64,000 bases of DNA from Streptomyces sp. NBC_01232 (GCF_035989885.1 NZ_CP108518.1:7617001-7681000), one strand, 5' to 3'; positions 24,734-34,464 are shown, numbered from the stretch's first letter. The notes: generated by a model from the sequence alone, not told the origin. Numbers and translations are program-made.

Positions 24734-27697
24734 ATGCGAGCGACGTCGTCGGTCATCGTGGGGCGGGACGCCGAGATCCGGCTGCTGGACGAGGCCCTGG
24801 AGAGCGTCAGGAAAGGTGCCGGACGGGCGGTGTTCCTCGTCGGGGAGGCGGGGATCGGCAAGTCCCGGCTGGCCGGCGAGTGCGCCCTGCGCGCGTACGA
24901 CCGGGACATGCCGGTGCTGCGCGGCCGTGCCACGTCCACCGGGCTCGTCGTGCCCTTCCGGCCCCTGGTCGAGGCGCTGTCCTCCCGGTTCCGGGCGGCG
25001 GGTGCTCCGGACGATCCCGAACTCCAGCCCTACCGGCCCGCGTTGGCCGGCCTCGTACCGGAGTGGCGGGCCGACGCGGTGGCGCCCGGATATGCGATCT
25101 CACTGGTCGAACTGGCCGAGGCGCTGCTCAGGTTACTGGCGGTGCTCGGCCGCGAGCGGGGCTGCGTGATCCTTCTGGAGGACCTGCACGACTCCGACAC
25201 CGAGACGATCGCGGTCGTCGAATACGTCGTCGACAACGTGGCGGAACTGCCGGTCCTCCTGGTCGGCACGCTCCGGCCCGACCCCGGCCCCGCACTGGAC
25301 CTCGCGCTCGCCGCCGAGCTGCGCAACACCGCCTCGTTGGGTGAGATGGGGCCGCTGGACGAAGCCGCCGTACGGGACATGGCGGCCGCGTGTCTGGACG
25401 TCGGACCGGGTGAGGTGCCCCCGGCCGTGCATCGGCACCTCGCGCAGTGGGCGTGCGGGAACCCGTACCTGGTGGAGGTGCTCCTCGCCGACCTGCTGGA
25501 CACGGGACGGCTGAGCAGGGCCGACGGCGGGTGGCGGCTCGAGGAGGACGGCGAGGCGACGGTACCGACGGGCGCGGTCCGCAGTTGGGCGCGCCGGCTG
25601 GACCGGCTCGACGAACCGGTGCGCGAGTTATTGCTCGTCGCGGCGACGCTCGGCGGCCGGTTCTCCGTCGGGGCTCTCAGGGCGGTGACCGGACTCGACG
25701 ACCGGGCGCTGTTCGCCCATCTCCGGTCGGCCTCCGAGGTGGGGATCATCGCCCCGGACGGGGCCGCCCACGACCACTACACTTTCCGTCACGTTCTGAC
25801 GGCGGACGCGCTCAGGGCCTCGCTGCCGCCCGCCGAGCAGGCCGCGCTGGCCCGGCGCGCGGCCTCCGCCATCGAGGATTGCGCCGCCGAACTGCCGGGC
25901 GATCATCGTCAGTTGGTGGCCACCCTGCGGCTGGCGGCGGGCGACAAGGTGGCCGCGTCCCGGCAGTTCGCCCAGGTCGGCCGGCAGATGCTGGACGCCG
26001 GTGCGTCCGGCTCGGCCGCCGTGCTGCTGGAGCGCGCCCGGGGGCTCGCGGCCGACGAGGAGCGGGATGAGGTCACGGTGCAGCTGGCGATCGCCCAGGC
26101 CGAGTCCGGGCGGCTCGACGAGGCGGCCGCCCTGCTCGACGATCTTGCGCCGGCGCCCATCGGATCGCGTGCCGCGGAGGAACGGGCCCAGGCGCACACG
26201 CAGGTCGCGTGGGTCGCCACCATGGCGGAGCAGCAGGACGAGGCGCGCCGCCGGATCCGGGCGGCCCGCGCCGTGCTGGGGATCGCCCCGCGCCCGGAGC
26301 AGGAGGCGGCGCTCGCGGTGGTCGAGGGCCACCTCGCGCTGCTGCCGGAGCGGGACGGCCGGGGCGAGGGGCGCGGCCCGGTGGACCGGGGCGGCGAGGG
26401 CGATCGTGAGCGGCTGGAGCAGGCGGAACGTTCCGCCCGAAGCGCCGCGCTCACGGCGGAAGAACGCGGCCGGCCCGTGGTGGCCTGCCAGGCGTGGCAG
26501 CTGCTGGCCATGCTGTCCCGGGAACGCGGGTTCGACGAGGCCGACGCCTGCCTGGAACGGATGCTGGCGGTCGCCGAGGAGCACCGGCTCGCGGTGTACC
26601 GGGCCGAGGCGCTGGTGCGGCTGGGCACCAACGCGTTCATGCGGACCGGTGGGGCGACCCGTCTGGAGACCGCCCGTACGGCGGCTCACGAACTCGGTTC
26701 GCTGGCCCTGCTCCAGGCCGTCGACGGGTTGCTCGCCATGCAGAGCGTGCTGGGCGGACGATGGGACCGGGCCCGGGGGATCGTCGAGCGGTCGGTGGAG
26801 GCCAGCGCCCGACTCCAGAACCTGTCGACCCACCGCTACCTGTTGCTCGTCGACGCCACGCTCGCCGCCCACCAGGGGCGGGCCCGCGATCAGGAAAGAG
26901 CCCTGGCCCGCTTCCGCCGGGCAGGTGGGGAGGAGTCCATGCTCGTTCCCCTGCAGCGCGGACTGTGCCAGGCCATGGGCGCGCTGATGGGGGAGGACCG
27001 GGAGCGGGCGAGGACCGAGCTCGACGCGGCGCTGGCGTGGGAGCGGGAGCACCCGAGCTTCTTCTACCTCAGCGGCCGGTACGGCCTCGGACCCCTGTTA
27101 CGGATCCTCGACGGCGAGGAGGGCGGCCGTGAGGCGTACCGGGAGGCGCTGGCCTCGCCGGGCGGGCAGCTGGCCTGGAACAGGATGTTCCTCGGCATGG
27201 CCGACGCGGTGCTGCGTGGCCGGGACGGCGACGCGGCCGGTGCGCAACGCGCCGTGGAGCGGGCCGGCCGTGCGGCCACGGTGTTTCCGCAGGCGTGGCA
27301 CCTCGCCCTGCGTCTGACCGCAGAGGCGGCGCTCGCCGATTCCTGGGGTGAGCCGGTCGCCTGGCTGCGGACCGCCGAGGAGTACTTCCACGAGGCGGGC
27401 GTACCCCCGCTGGCCGGGGCCTGCCGGGCCGTCCTGCGGCAGGCGGGGGCCAGCGTCCCGCAGCGCCGGGGCGGCCGGGAGCGGATCCCCGCGGCTCTGC
27501 GCACCGCGGGCGTAACGCCGCGCGAGTACGAGGTGTTCGTGCTGCTCGCACAGCGGCCCGGCAACCAGCAGATCGCCCAGAGCCTGTCCATCTCGCCCCG
27601 TACGGTGGAGAAGCACATGGCGAGCCTGATGACCAAGACCGGCTCCGCGGACCGCTCGGCCCTGTGCGCCCTGTCGGCGGAGCACGCGGATGTCTGA
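24734..27697 (+). CDS. LuxR-family LAL transcriptional regulator (TTA-containing)
   Basis: A 987-residue regulator with an N-terminal AAA/STAND ATPase (Walker A GEAGIGKSRLA, ~36-46; Walker B region CVILLEDLHDSD). A long helical repeat region follows, and a C-terminal LuxR helix-turn-helix (TPREYEVFVLLAQRPGNQQI then SISPRTVEKHMASLM, ~930-970). Such LALs are cluster-situated activators in Streptomyces. Three in-frame TTA leucine codons occur at 25133, 25628 and 27098; TTA is rare in this genus and needs the bldA tRNA, so translation is probably tied to development. It lies between the lanthipeptide genes and the SARP gene and may control one or several of the RiPP modules. Confidence 0.93.
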   Translation: MRATSSVIVGRDAEIRLLDEALESVRKGAGRAVFLVGEAGIGKSRLAGECALRAYDRDMPVLRGRATSTGLVVPFRPLVEALSSRFRAAGAPDDPELQPYRPALAGLVPEWRADAVAPGYAISLVELAEALLRLLAVLGRERGCVILLEDLHDSDTETIAVVEYVVDNVAELPVLLVGTLRPDPGPALDLALAAELRNTASLGEMGPLDEAAVRDMAAACLDVGPGEVPPAVHRHLAQWACGNPYLVEVLLADLLDTGRLSRADGGWRLEEDGEATVPTGAVRSWARRLDRLDEPVRELLLVAATLGGRFSVGALRAVTGLDDRALFAHLRSASEVGIIAPDGAAHDHYTFRHVLTADALRASLPPAEQAALARRAASAIEDCAAELPGDHRQLVATLRLAAGDKVAASRQFAQVGRQMLDAGASGSAAVLLERARGLAADEERDEVTVQLAIAQAESGRLDEAAALLDDLAPAPIGSRAAEERAQAHTQVAWVATMAEQQDEARRRIRAARAVLGIAPRPEQEAALAVVEGHLALLPERDGRGEGRGPVDRGGEGDRERLEQAERSARSAALTAEERGRPVVACQAWQLLAMLSRERGFDEADACLERMLAVAEEHRLAVYRAEALVRLGTNAFMRTGGATRLETARTAAHELGSLALLQAVDGLLAMQSVLGGRWDRARGIVERSVEASARLQNLSTHRYLLLVDATLAAHQGRARDQERALARFRRAGGEESMLVPLQRGLCQAMGALMGEDRERARTELDAALAWEREHPSFFYLSGRYGLGPLLRILDGEEGGREAYREALASPGGQLAWNRMFLGMADAVLRGRDGDAAGAQRAVERAGRAATVFPQAWHLALRLTAEAALADSWGEPVAWLRTAEEYFHEAGVPPLAGACRAVLRQAGASVPQRRGGRERIPAALRTAGVTPREYEVFVLLAQRPGNQQIAQSLSISPRTVEKHMASLMTKTGSADRSALCALSAEHADV

Positions 27698-27932
27698 AGG
27701 GCGTCCGGCCCTCAACACCCCACCCCTGCAGTGAAGATCCCCGCCCCCGGTGCTCTGCGACACCCTGCGCCGCCGGGATGGGGGACGCCCCCGACTTTAT
27801 GGGGGCCCGGTCCCCCATGACACCGTCACGGGCGGCACGACTGTACGGGCCCGGCCCCGATGTGTGACGGGTACGCGCCGTGGATCATCGAGGGGACCGA
27901 CCCACTCCCGTACCCCTACGGAGGTCCGCTCG

Positions 27933-29765
27933 ATGCCGAGTCCGTCAGCGCAGACCGCAGTGCCACCCGGCCTGCTCAGGTTCTCCGTCCTCGGCCCGCT
28001 CACGGTCCACCGGGACGACCGGACGCTGCCCCTCGGCCCGTTGAAGCAGCGGGTCGTGCTGGCAACCCTGCTCGGCTCGGCCAACAGCCCGGTGACCGTC
28101 GACGCGTTGACCGACGCGGTCTGGCAGGACGAGCCCCCGCGCACCGCCCGCAAGAACCTCCAGGTGTACGTCAGCGCCCTGCGCGCGCTGCTCGCGGATG
28201 ACGACCGCGACCGGCCGCGGCTCGCCCACACAGGAGGCGGCTACGTGCTGCGCGTGGCGGAGGACGAGCTCGACCTCCTGAGGTTCCGCTCCCTGGTGCG
28301 GGCCGCCGAGGGGCAGGAGCCCCGCACGGCCGCCCGACTGCTGCGCCAGGCCCTCGACCTGTGGCAGGGGCCACCGCTGGGCGACGATCTGCGGCAGTCG
28401 CCCCGGCTGACGGAGGAGGCCGAGCGGCTGGAGCTGCACCACCTGAGCGCCTACGAGAGCTGGGCGGAGGCGGAGCTGGAGCTGGGCGGCGCGGCGGCGG
28501 TGGTCGAGGGGCTGCGCGACCTGGTGGAGCGGCACCCGCTCCGGGAGCGGCTCCGGTCCGCCTGGATGTGCGCGCTGAGCGGGTCGGGCAGGCAGGCCGA
28601 GGCGCTCGCGGCGTACGACGACTACCGGCAGCTCCTCGCCCGGGAACTGGGCCTGGATCCGGGCGGCGCGATGACGGCCCGGTACCGGATGATCCTCGCG
28701 GGTGACGGCCGGTCCGGGGCGGGCGGGGCCGCCCGGCCGCCGGCCGCTGTGTCATCGGCGGCAGGGCCATCGACGGCCCTGCCGCCCGACCTCGTCGACT
28801 TCACCGGACACGGCGAGGAACTGGGGGCTCTCACGGACCTCTTGGAGGCAGACGGTGCCGGCCGCACCGTACTGCTGTCCGGCCCTGCCGGGGCCGGCAA
28901 GACCGCGCTCGCCGTGCGGGCCGCCCATCTGCTGGGCGACCGGTTCCCCGACGGGCGGCTCTGCGTCTCCCTGCGTGACGAGGACGGCCGTACCCGCCCG
29001 CTGCCGACGGTGCTCGCGGAGCTCGGCGAACGGACCGGCCGGATCGGGCTGTCCGGGCCCGAGGCGTGGCGGGAGTGGCTTGCGGAGCACCGCGTGCTGG
29101 TGATCCTGGACGACGTGCCCGACGAACGCGCCGTACGACCGCTGCTCCCGTGCGGCGGGCGGGGCAGGATGCTGCTCACCGCGCGCGGCCAGCTGGGCGG
29201 TCTCGCGCCCGTGCACCGGATCTGCGTCCCACCGCTCGGCACCGCCGAGTCGATGCAACTGCTCGCCGGGCTCGTCGGCCGGAGCCGGGTGCGGGCCGAC
29301 CGGGAGGCCGCCCTGCGCATCGTGCGCGCCTGCGGCGGCTCGCCCCTGGCGGTCCGGGTGAGCGGGATGCGCCTCGCGGTGCTCCGCCACGTGCCGCTGC
29401 GGGAGTTCGCGGACCGGCTCACCGACCCCGCGGGGGCGCTGGACGAACTGGCCTCCGGGGACGTGTCCGTCCGGCGGTGGCTGGCCCACGGCTGGGAGGC
29501 GCTGCCGGAGGAATGGGGCCGGGACACGGGACGGCTGGCCGCCGGCACCGGGGAGGGTCCCTTCGGCCTGACCGAGGCGGCCGAGGCCCTCGGCTGCGAC
29601 GAGCGGCACGCCGTACGGAAGGTGGAGGCGCTCATCGACGCCGGAATGGTGACTTCGCCCTGCGGTGAGGTGACCGCGCACGCGGCGCAGTACGAACTGC
29701 CGCACCTGATACGGATGTACGTGCGCGGCTCGGGGCTCGGGATCCCCGTGCCGGTCTCGGGCTGA
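27933..29765 (+). CDS. SARP/AfsR-type regulator with NB-ARC ATPase domain
   Basis: A 610-residue protein. Residues ~15-95 form the OmpR-like DNA-binding domain (FSVLGPLTVHRDDRTLPLG, LTDAVWQDEPPRTARKNLQV). Residues ~100-245 form the bacterial transcriptional activation domain (EAERLELHHLSAYESWAEAE). The NB-ARC ATPase carries GPAGAGKTALAVRAAHLL (~314) and VLVILDDVPDE. The tetratricopeptide part of full AfsR is missing, so this is an intermediate-size SARP. The ATG at 27933 has ACGGAGG eight bases upstream. It is convergent with the RiPP operon that starts at 38118. SARPs are typical pathway activators of Streptomyces secondary metabolism. Confidence 0.93.
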   Translation: MPSPSAQTAVPPGLLRFSVLGPLTVHRDDRTLPLGPLKQRVVLATLLGSANSPVTVDALTDAVWQDEPPRTARKNLQVYVSALRALLADDDRDRPRLAHTGGGYVLRVAEDELDLLRFRSLVRAAEGQEPRTAARLLRQALDLWQGPPLGDDLRQSPRLTEEAERLELHHLSAYESWAEAELELGGAAAVVEGLRDLVERHPLRERLRSAWMCALSGSGRQAEALAAYDDYRQLLARELGLDPGGAMTARYRMILAGDGRSGAGGAARPPAAVSSAAGPSTALPPDLVDFTGHGEELGALTDLLEADGAGRTVLLSGPAGAGKTALAVRAAHLLGDRFPDGRLCVSLRDEDGRTRPLPTVLAELGERTGRIGLSGPEAWREWLAEHRVLVILDDVPDERAVRPLLPCGGRGRMLLTARGQLGGLAPVHRICVPPLGTAESMQLLAGLVGRSRVRADREAALRIVRACGGSPLAVRVSGMRLAVLRHVPLREFADRLTDPAGALDELASGDVSVRRWLAHGWEALPEEWGRDTGRLAAGTGEGPFGLTEAAEALGCDERHAVRKVEALIDAGMVTSPCGEVTAHAAQYELPHLIRMYVRGSGLGIPVPVSG

Positions 29766-29820
29766 GCGGCGCCCCGCGGCCCGCTCCGGCCGCCCACGTC
29801 GGGCGACCGAAGCAGGCGTG

Positions 29821-31959
29821 TCACGGGGTCGCCGGGCCGGGCCCTCCCGGGGCGGGGAGCCCCACCTGTTCCGCGAGGAAGGCGAGGCACTCGGCCTGCA
29901 GCGCCACCCCGCGGGACGCGGACCGGTCGCCGTGACCGACGCCGCGCTCCAGCCGCAGCAGCACCGGACCGGTGCCACGAGAGGCGTGCTGGAGGGCGGC
30001 GCACATCTTGCGGGCGTGCAGCGGATCGGTCCGGGTGTCGCCGTCCGCGGCCACCAGCAGCACCGCCGGGTAGGCGGTCCCGGGCGTGACCCGGTGATAG
30101 GGGGAGTAGCCGAAGAGCGTCGGCAGCAGGGCAGGATCCTGCGCGCTGCCGTACTCGGGCGTCCAGCTCGGCCCGAGGCCGGACCGTTCGTAGCGGACCA
30201 TGTCCAGCAGGGGGGCCATGCACACCACGGCGGCGTACTTCCCCGGTTGCTGGGTGAGCGCGGCGCCCACCAGCAGCCCGCCGTTGGAGCCGCCCATGAT
30301 CGTGAGGCGGCCCGGCTCGGTCCAGCCCTCCGCGAGCAGGCAGTCGCCGGCCGCGGCGAAGTCGTCGAAGGTGTTCTGCTTGTTCCGCCCGCTTCCCGCC
30401 CGGTGCCAGGCATCGCCCTCCTCGCCGCCGCCGCGCAGGCCCGCCCAGGCGAACACCCCACCGGCCCTGACCCAGGCGAGGACCTGGGCGCGGTACCGGG
30501 GGGACATCGTCTTGCCGAAGCCGCCGTAGCCGGTGAGCAGCGCGGGGCGCGGCACGTCCGGACGGCCGCTGGGGGAGATCACGAACATGCGCACCGTCGT
30601 GCCGTCCCGCGAGGGGAAGGCGACCTGGCGGGTGACCGCGCCGCCGACGCCCGGGGCGTCCGGGGCGTCGCGCTCCCAGCGCGTCGCCCGACCGGTCCGG
30701 GCGTCGAAGCGCAGCACCCGCGGCGGTGTGACGAAGTCGGTGTAGGCGAAGTAGGCCTCGTGACCGCCGGGCGCTCCGGCCGAGAAGTCGCCGACCGCTC
30801 CGGTGCCGGGCAGCGGAACCGTGGCGGTCTGCCGGCCCTCGACCAGATCGTGCACGGTCACCTCGGCAACCGTGTCGCGGGTCCAGGCGGCCAGGCCGAG
30901 CGGGTGCTTCAGCTCCGGGCCGGACAGTACGACGAGGTGGGTGAGCACCGCGTCGGGCCGTTCGGGGATCACCTCGCGCCAGGCGCCGGGGCCCAGGTGG
31001 AGTTCCGCCGGCCGGCACGCGACGACGCGTCCGCGGGCGGCGTCGCGGTCGGTGCGCAGCCACACCAGGTCCCGCGGGCCCGTGCCCGGCACCGCGTGCA
31101 GGCGGGTGGCGGCGTCCATGCCCTCCTGGACGGGCCGCAGCTCCGGCCGCTCCAGCGGCCCCTGCGACAGGTCGGCCAGGTACAGATCGGTGCCGCGGCC
31201 GGTGCCGAGCGTGGCAGTGACGCCGAGCCAGCGGCCGTCCGCGGTCACGCTGACGCTGTAGAACTGGGTCCTGTCCCGGCCCTCGCCGAAGACCAGGGCG
31301 TCCGCCGCGGGGTCCGTGCCGACCCGGTGGAGCCACACCCGGCGGTGGTAGCGCCCCTCGCCGGGGTGCAGCGCAGGGGCGAGGTTGCGGACGTAGTAGT
31401 ACGCCTCACCGCCGGGCAGCCAGCCGATCGACGACCTCCGCACCCGGTCCACCGGCCCGTCGACGATCCTCCCGGTGGCCACGTCGAGCACCTGGAGCAC
31501 CGAGTCCTCCGTGCCGTTCCGGGACACCTGGAAGGCCAGCAGGTCGCCCTCCACGGAGGGCTCCCAGGCGTCGAGCACGGTGCGTCCGGACGGGTCGAGG
31601 GCACTGGGGTCCAGCAGCACCCGCTCCGGCGTGTCCGCCCCGGCCTCCGCCACCATGAGTACCGGATGCTCCTGACCGGCGTCCTGCCGCAGCCAGAAGA
31701 CCCGGCCGCCGCGGACCTCGGGAGCCCGGGCGCGGTCCACGGCGTCGATCGCCGCCACCTCCGCCCTCCAGTGCTCCAGGTCCGTCCAGGACGCCCGTTG
31801 CGCCTCGTAGAGCGCGTCCTGCTCCGCGCCCCACCGGAGTGTCGCGGGGGACTCGGCGTCCTCCAGCGGGCGGTACGGGTCGGGAACGCGCAGACCGTGC
31901 AGTTCCTCGACGACGTCCTGCCGCTCCGCGTGCGGGTAGCGGCGGGGCTCCGGGCTCAC
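29821..31959 (-). CDS. Prolyl oligopeptidase (S9 family)
   Basis: About 712 residues. The seven-bladed propeller comes first. The alpha/beta-hydrolase domain carries the nucleophile in MGGSNGGLLVGAAL (~556), Asp in ADGDTRTDPLHARK (~638) and His in GVGHGD (~673). No signal peptide is seen, so it acts in the cytoplasm. Cytoplasmic oligopeptidases cleave peptides up to about 30 residues and remove leaders in several class III lanthipeptide pathways. GTG at 31959 follows GAGGGAG and is preferred; ATG at 31974 lacks a ribosome binding site. The gene is last in the EDIEVVAH-peptide operon, 26 bases behind precursor A, so leader removal there is likely. Confidence 0.92.
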   Translation of the reverse strand: MSPEPRRYPHAERQDVVEELHGLRVPDPYRPLEDAESPATLRWGAEQDALYEAQRASWTDLEHWRAEVAAIDAVDRARAPEVRGGRVFWLRQDAGQEHPVLMVAEAGADTPERVLLDPSALDPSGRTVLDAWEPSVEGDLLAFQVSRNGTEDSVLQVLDVATGRIVDGPVDRVRRSSIGWLPGGEAYYYVRNLAPALHPGEGRYHRRVWLHRVGTDPAADALVFGEGRDRTQFYSVSVTADGRWLGVTATLGTGRGTDLYLADLSQGPLERPELRPVQEGMDAATRLHAVPGTGPRDLVWLRTDRDAARGRVVACRPAELHLGPGAWREVIPERPDAVLTHLVVLSGPELKHPLGLAAWTRDTVAEVTVHDLVEGRQTATVPLPGTGAVGDFSAGAPGGHEAYFAYTDFVTPPRVLRFDARTGRATRWERDAPDAPGVGGAVTRQVAFPSRDGTTVRMFVISPSGRPDVPRPALLTGYGGFGKTMSPRYRAQVLAWVRAGGVFAWAGLRGGGEEGDAWHRAGSGRNKQNTFDDFAAAGDCLLAEGWTEPGRLTIMGGSNGGLLVGAALTQQPGKYAAVVCMAPLLDMVRYERSGLGPSWTPEYGSAQDPALLPTLFGYSPYHRVTPGTAYPAVLLVAADGDTRTDPLHARKMCAALQHASRGTGPVLLRLERGVGHGDRSASRGVALQAECLAFLAEQVGLPAPGGPGPATP

Positions 31960-31985
31960 TCGTTGCTCCCTCATCCGTCGGTGGG

Positions 31986-32105
31986 TCAGAGGTCGTTGGA
32001 CCGGTTGATGACGCAGGCGGAGAGCTCCTCGTCGTCGTTGTGGGCGACGACCTCGATGTCCTCGCGCTCCGTCGGCCCAGGGTCCGCCGTACCGGTGTCG
32101 GGCAT
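31986..32105 (-). CDS. RiPP precursor peptide A (EDIEVVAH leader)
   Basis: A 39-residue acidic peptide. The segment EDIEVVAHNDDEE and the C-terminal ACVINRSNDL match the peptide at 38005-38118 (EDIEVVAH; GCIVNHSAEM), giving a shared core Cys-[Val/Ile]-[Ile/Val]-Asn-[Arg/His]-Ser-x-acid-[Leu/Met]. A strong ribosome binding site (AAGGAGG) precedes the ATG at 32105. There is no stop codon between the MFS exporter frame and this peptide, so it is also in frame as the exporter's last 39 codons; the ribosome binding site argues for internal initiation. It lies in one operon with a radical SAM enzyme, glycosyltransferase and oligopeptidase. I know no named family with this core. Confidence 0.8.
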   Translation of the reverse strand: MPDTGTADPGPTEREDIEVVAHNDDEELSACVINRSNDL

Positions 32106-33536
32106 GTCCGTCCTCCTTCGTGTCAGGCGTCCGTGCGCGAACGGACGGGTCTTCTGCCGGGACTTCGGTGGGGTCTGCGGCCGTGTCTGCGGTCCGGTCC
32201 TCGGCCGGGAATCGTCGTGCGACGAGCCCTGCCTGCCGGGCAGGGCCGCCATCGCGAAGAAACCGGCCAGGACGACGATCAGCCCCGACGCGGCGATGAT
32301 CGTGTCGACGGGGCCGAACCGGAGCCCGCCGAGCGAGCCCCCGACGTCATGCAGCACGGATCCGGCGAGCCAGCCGGAGAGGGCCGCGGAGAGCATTGAC
32401 GCGAGCCGGGTCACCGGATAGAACACGGCCATCACCCGGCCCCGGTACTCCGGGGGCGCCGCCGCGAGCAGCAGCGGTGACATCGCGGTGTTCAGCATGG
32501 TGAGCGGAACGGTGAAGACGAAGAGCAGGGCGACACCGCCCAGGAAGCCGGTCTGCCGGGAGTAGGCGACCAGCAGCACACCGCTCACCAGCAGGCCGGT
32601 CCAGGTGGTCCGCCGCGCCCCGAGCCACTGCACCATCCGGCCCCCGCACAGCGCTCCCACGATGCCACCCGCACCCATGGCCATGCCGAGGTATCCGTAG
32701 AGGTGGGCGTCCGCGTGGAGGTTGTCGGTGGCGAAGAAGACGTTGAGGGTGCCCAGGGTCCCGACCCCGAACTGGCCTATGACGGCGAGCAGGAGCAGCG
32801 CCACCAGGAACCGGCTGCCCGCGAAGAAGCGCAGCCCGTCCATGAACTCCCGTCGCAGCGCGCCCTTCCTGCGCTCGGCGGGCTTCTGCGCCTCGCCCGG
32901 CCGGGCCGGGCCCGCGCCGGGAGCGCGTACGCCGATGGAACGGATCGCGACGTAGGACACGGCGTACGTGAGGCCGTTGAGGAGCAGGGCCCACTGCAGC
33001 CCGGCGGTGAACAGCAGCGGTGCGGCGAGCGGCGGCCCGACGATCCAGGCCGTCTCGGCGGTCGCCTGCCCGATGCCGGCCGCCCGGGCGCGGTCGGCGT
33101 CCCCGGTCACCAGGTCCGCGAGGACCGCGAAGCGCGCGGGGGAGAAGAACTGGCCGGCCGCGTGGAGCAGGAGCACGGTCGCGTAGATCAGGGCCAGCCA
33201 GACACCGCTCGGGAGGGTACCGGCCGGCAGGAAGGTGACGGCCGCCAGCACGGCCACCAGGCCGCCGCGGAGCACCTCGGTGCGCAGCATCGTGGCGCGC
33301 TTGTCCCAGCGGTCGACGAACACGCCGGCGAGCGGACCGATGGCCAGCACGGCTACACCCGACGCCATCACGATCCCGCTGACCGCCAGCGGCGCCCACG
33401 ACTCGTCCTTCGCCAGCACGGTGGCCACCCACAGCACCAGCGTCGTGCTGAAGACGGCGTCCCCGACGGACGAGACGGCCTGGCCGATCCAGAGCCGGGT
33501 GTAGTCCCGGTTGATCAGGGTCAGCCGCGGTCTCAT
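31986..33536 (-). CDS. MFS exporter reading in frame into precursor A
   Basis: The exporter part (residues ~1-415) is an MFS protein of the macrolide-efflux/enterobactin-exporter type: RLWIGQAVSSVGDAVFS, GPLAGVFVDRWDKRATML (motif A) and RGRVMAVFYPVTRLASML. A basic, Pro/Gln/Arg-rich cytoplasmic tail follows (GPQTRPQTPPKSRQKTRPF), with no stop before the precursor codons; the full frame is 516 residues. If read through, the precursor would be the tail of its own exporter. If translation restarts at 32105, the real exporter end is ambiguous. The ATG start overlaps the preceding DUF6895 stop (ATGA). It probably exports the mature peptide. Confidence 0.85.
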   Translation of the reverse strand: MRPRLTLINRDYTRLWIGQAVSSVGDAVFSTTLVLWVATVLAKDESWAPLAVSGIVMASGVAVLAIGPLAGVFVDRWDKRATMLRTEVLRGGLVAVLAAVTFLPAGTLPSGVWLALIYATVLLLHAAGQFFSPARFAVLADLVTGDADRARAAGIGQATAETAWIVGPPLAAPLLFTAGLQWALLLNGLTYAVSYVAIRSIGVRAPGAGPARPGEAQKPAERRKGALRREFMDGLRFFAGSRFLVALLLLAVIGQFGVGTLGTLNVFFATDNLHADAHLYGYLGMAMGAGGIVGALCGGRMVQWLGARRTTWTGLLVSGVLLVAYSRQTGFLGGVALLFVFTVPLTMLNTAMSPLLLAAAPPEYRGRVMAVFYPVTRLASMLSAALSGWLAGSVLHDVGGSLGGLRFGPVDTIIAASGLIVVLAGFFAMAALPGRQGSSHDDSRPRTGPQTRPQTPPKSRQKTRPFAHGRLTRRRTDMPDTGTADPGPTEREDIEVVAHNDDEELSACVINRSNDL

Positions 33537-34462
33537 GACGGCCTCGGCGACGAGACGATCAGAGCCATGAGGGCGGTGACCAGGGTCGTGTGGTAGGCCT
33601 TCCGGAAGAACTCACCGCCCGGGGCCGACGGGTGCGCCGCGAGCGCCGCCGACCGCCCCGGGATCGCCCCGTCGGGCCGCTGGGCCCGGACCAGGCACTC
33701 CACTGCGGCGGCTCCCGAGGGCGTGTCCAGCGGTTCGCTCCCCAGAATGAACCGGGTGAGGACCAGCTCCGCGGCCAGGTCCCACTGCTCGCGCCGGACG
33801 CAGTGGCGCAGCAACCGGTCGACCAGGTCCCCGGCGTGCGCGAGGGCGTCCTCGCCCAGCCCGGGGGCGGTCCGGCCGAAGTCGCCGAGGTAGAAGGCGG
33901 TGTGTGTCACGGCGTACGCCTGCGGGCCGGTGAGCGGCGCCCCGTCCTGCGCCGCCGCCTCCTGGGGCCCGGCCGCACGGAACGCGACGAGCGGGCTGTG
34001 CGGCAGGAGCTCGGCGTACGGCTCGACGGTGTGGCGGACCCCGGCCTTGTCCGCGTAGTGACGGATCTCGATGCGCTGGTACGGGGACTTCCCGAGCGGT
34101 GTGAGGAACCCGGGGTCGAGCCCGGCGAGCGTCGCCCGGACCTGGGCGGTGTCGATCGCGGCGGGGGCCAGCGCGGCGTAGATCAGCCCGTATGCGGAGG
34201 CGTGCTTGGGGACGTCGGCGAACAGCCGCGGGAAATCCGGGTCCTGCCAGAGCCCCCGGACCAGGGACCCGGCCTCGCCCAGCGCCTCCGGGGGGTCCGC
34301 CAGGCGGGCCGCACAGTGGCAGAGGAGGGCCAGTTCCAGCGCCGCCTTCGCTTTGCCGTGGGTCGCCGACCGGGCGCTCGCCGAGAACGGGTCGAAGTGG
34401 TCCAGGTTCCCGCCCAGCCAGCCGAGAGCGCCGGCGCAGAGCCGCTCCAGGGGTGAGGACAT
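33533..34462 (-). CDS. DUF6895-like protein, paralogue B
   Basis: A 309-residue all-helical protein. The blocks AYAVTHTAFYLGDFG, RREQWDLAAELVLTRFILG, RAQRPDGAIPGRSA and FRKAYHTTLVTALMAL are the pattern I associate with DUF6895. The gene at 35700-36668 has the same blocks in the same order (VAHTLLYLSDFGL; LGDWDVAAKLLLAQYCLG; AQAPDGAIPGRSA; FRKSYKVTLVVALVTL), so the two arose by duplication. No catalytic motif is evident; a helical toroid that binds peptide is one possibility. The start is two bases beyond the radical SAM stop and the stop overlaps the MFS start, so it is tightly embedded in the operon. Confidence 0.82.
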   Translation of the reverse strand: MSSPLERLCAGALGWLGGNLDHFDPFSASARSATHGKAKAALELALLCHCAARLADPPEALGEAGSLVRGLWQDPDFPRLFADVPKHASAYGLIYAALAPAAIDTAQVRATLAGLDPGFLTPLGKSPYQRIEIRHYADKAGVRHTVEPYAELLPHSPLVAFRAAGPQEAAAQDGAPLTGPQAYAVTHTAFYLGDFGRTAPGLGEDALAHAGDLVDRLLRHCVRREQWDLAAELVLTRFILGSEPLDTPSGAAAVECLVRAQRPDGAIPGRSAALAAHPSAPGGEFFRKAYHTTLVTALMALIVSSPRPS

Positions 34463-34464
34463 GG

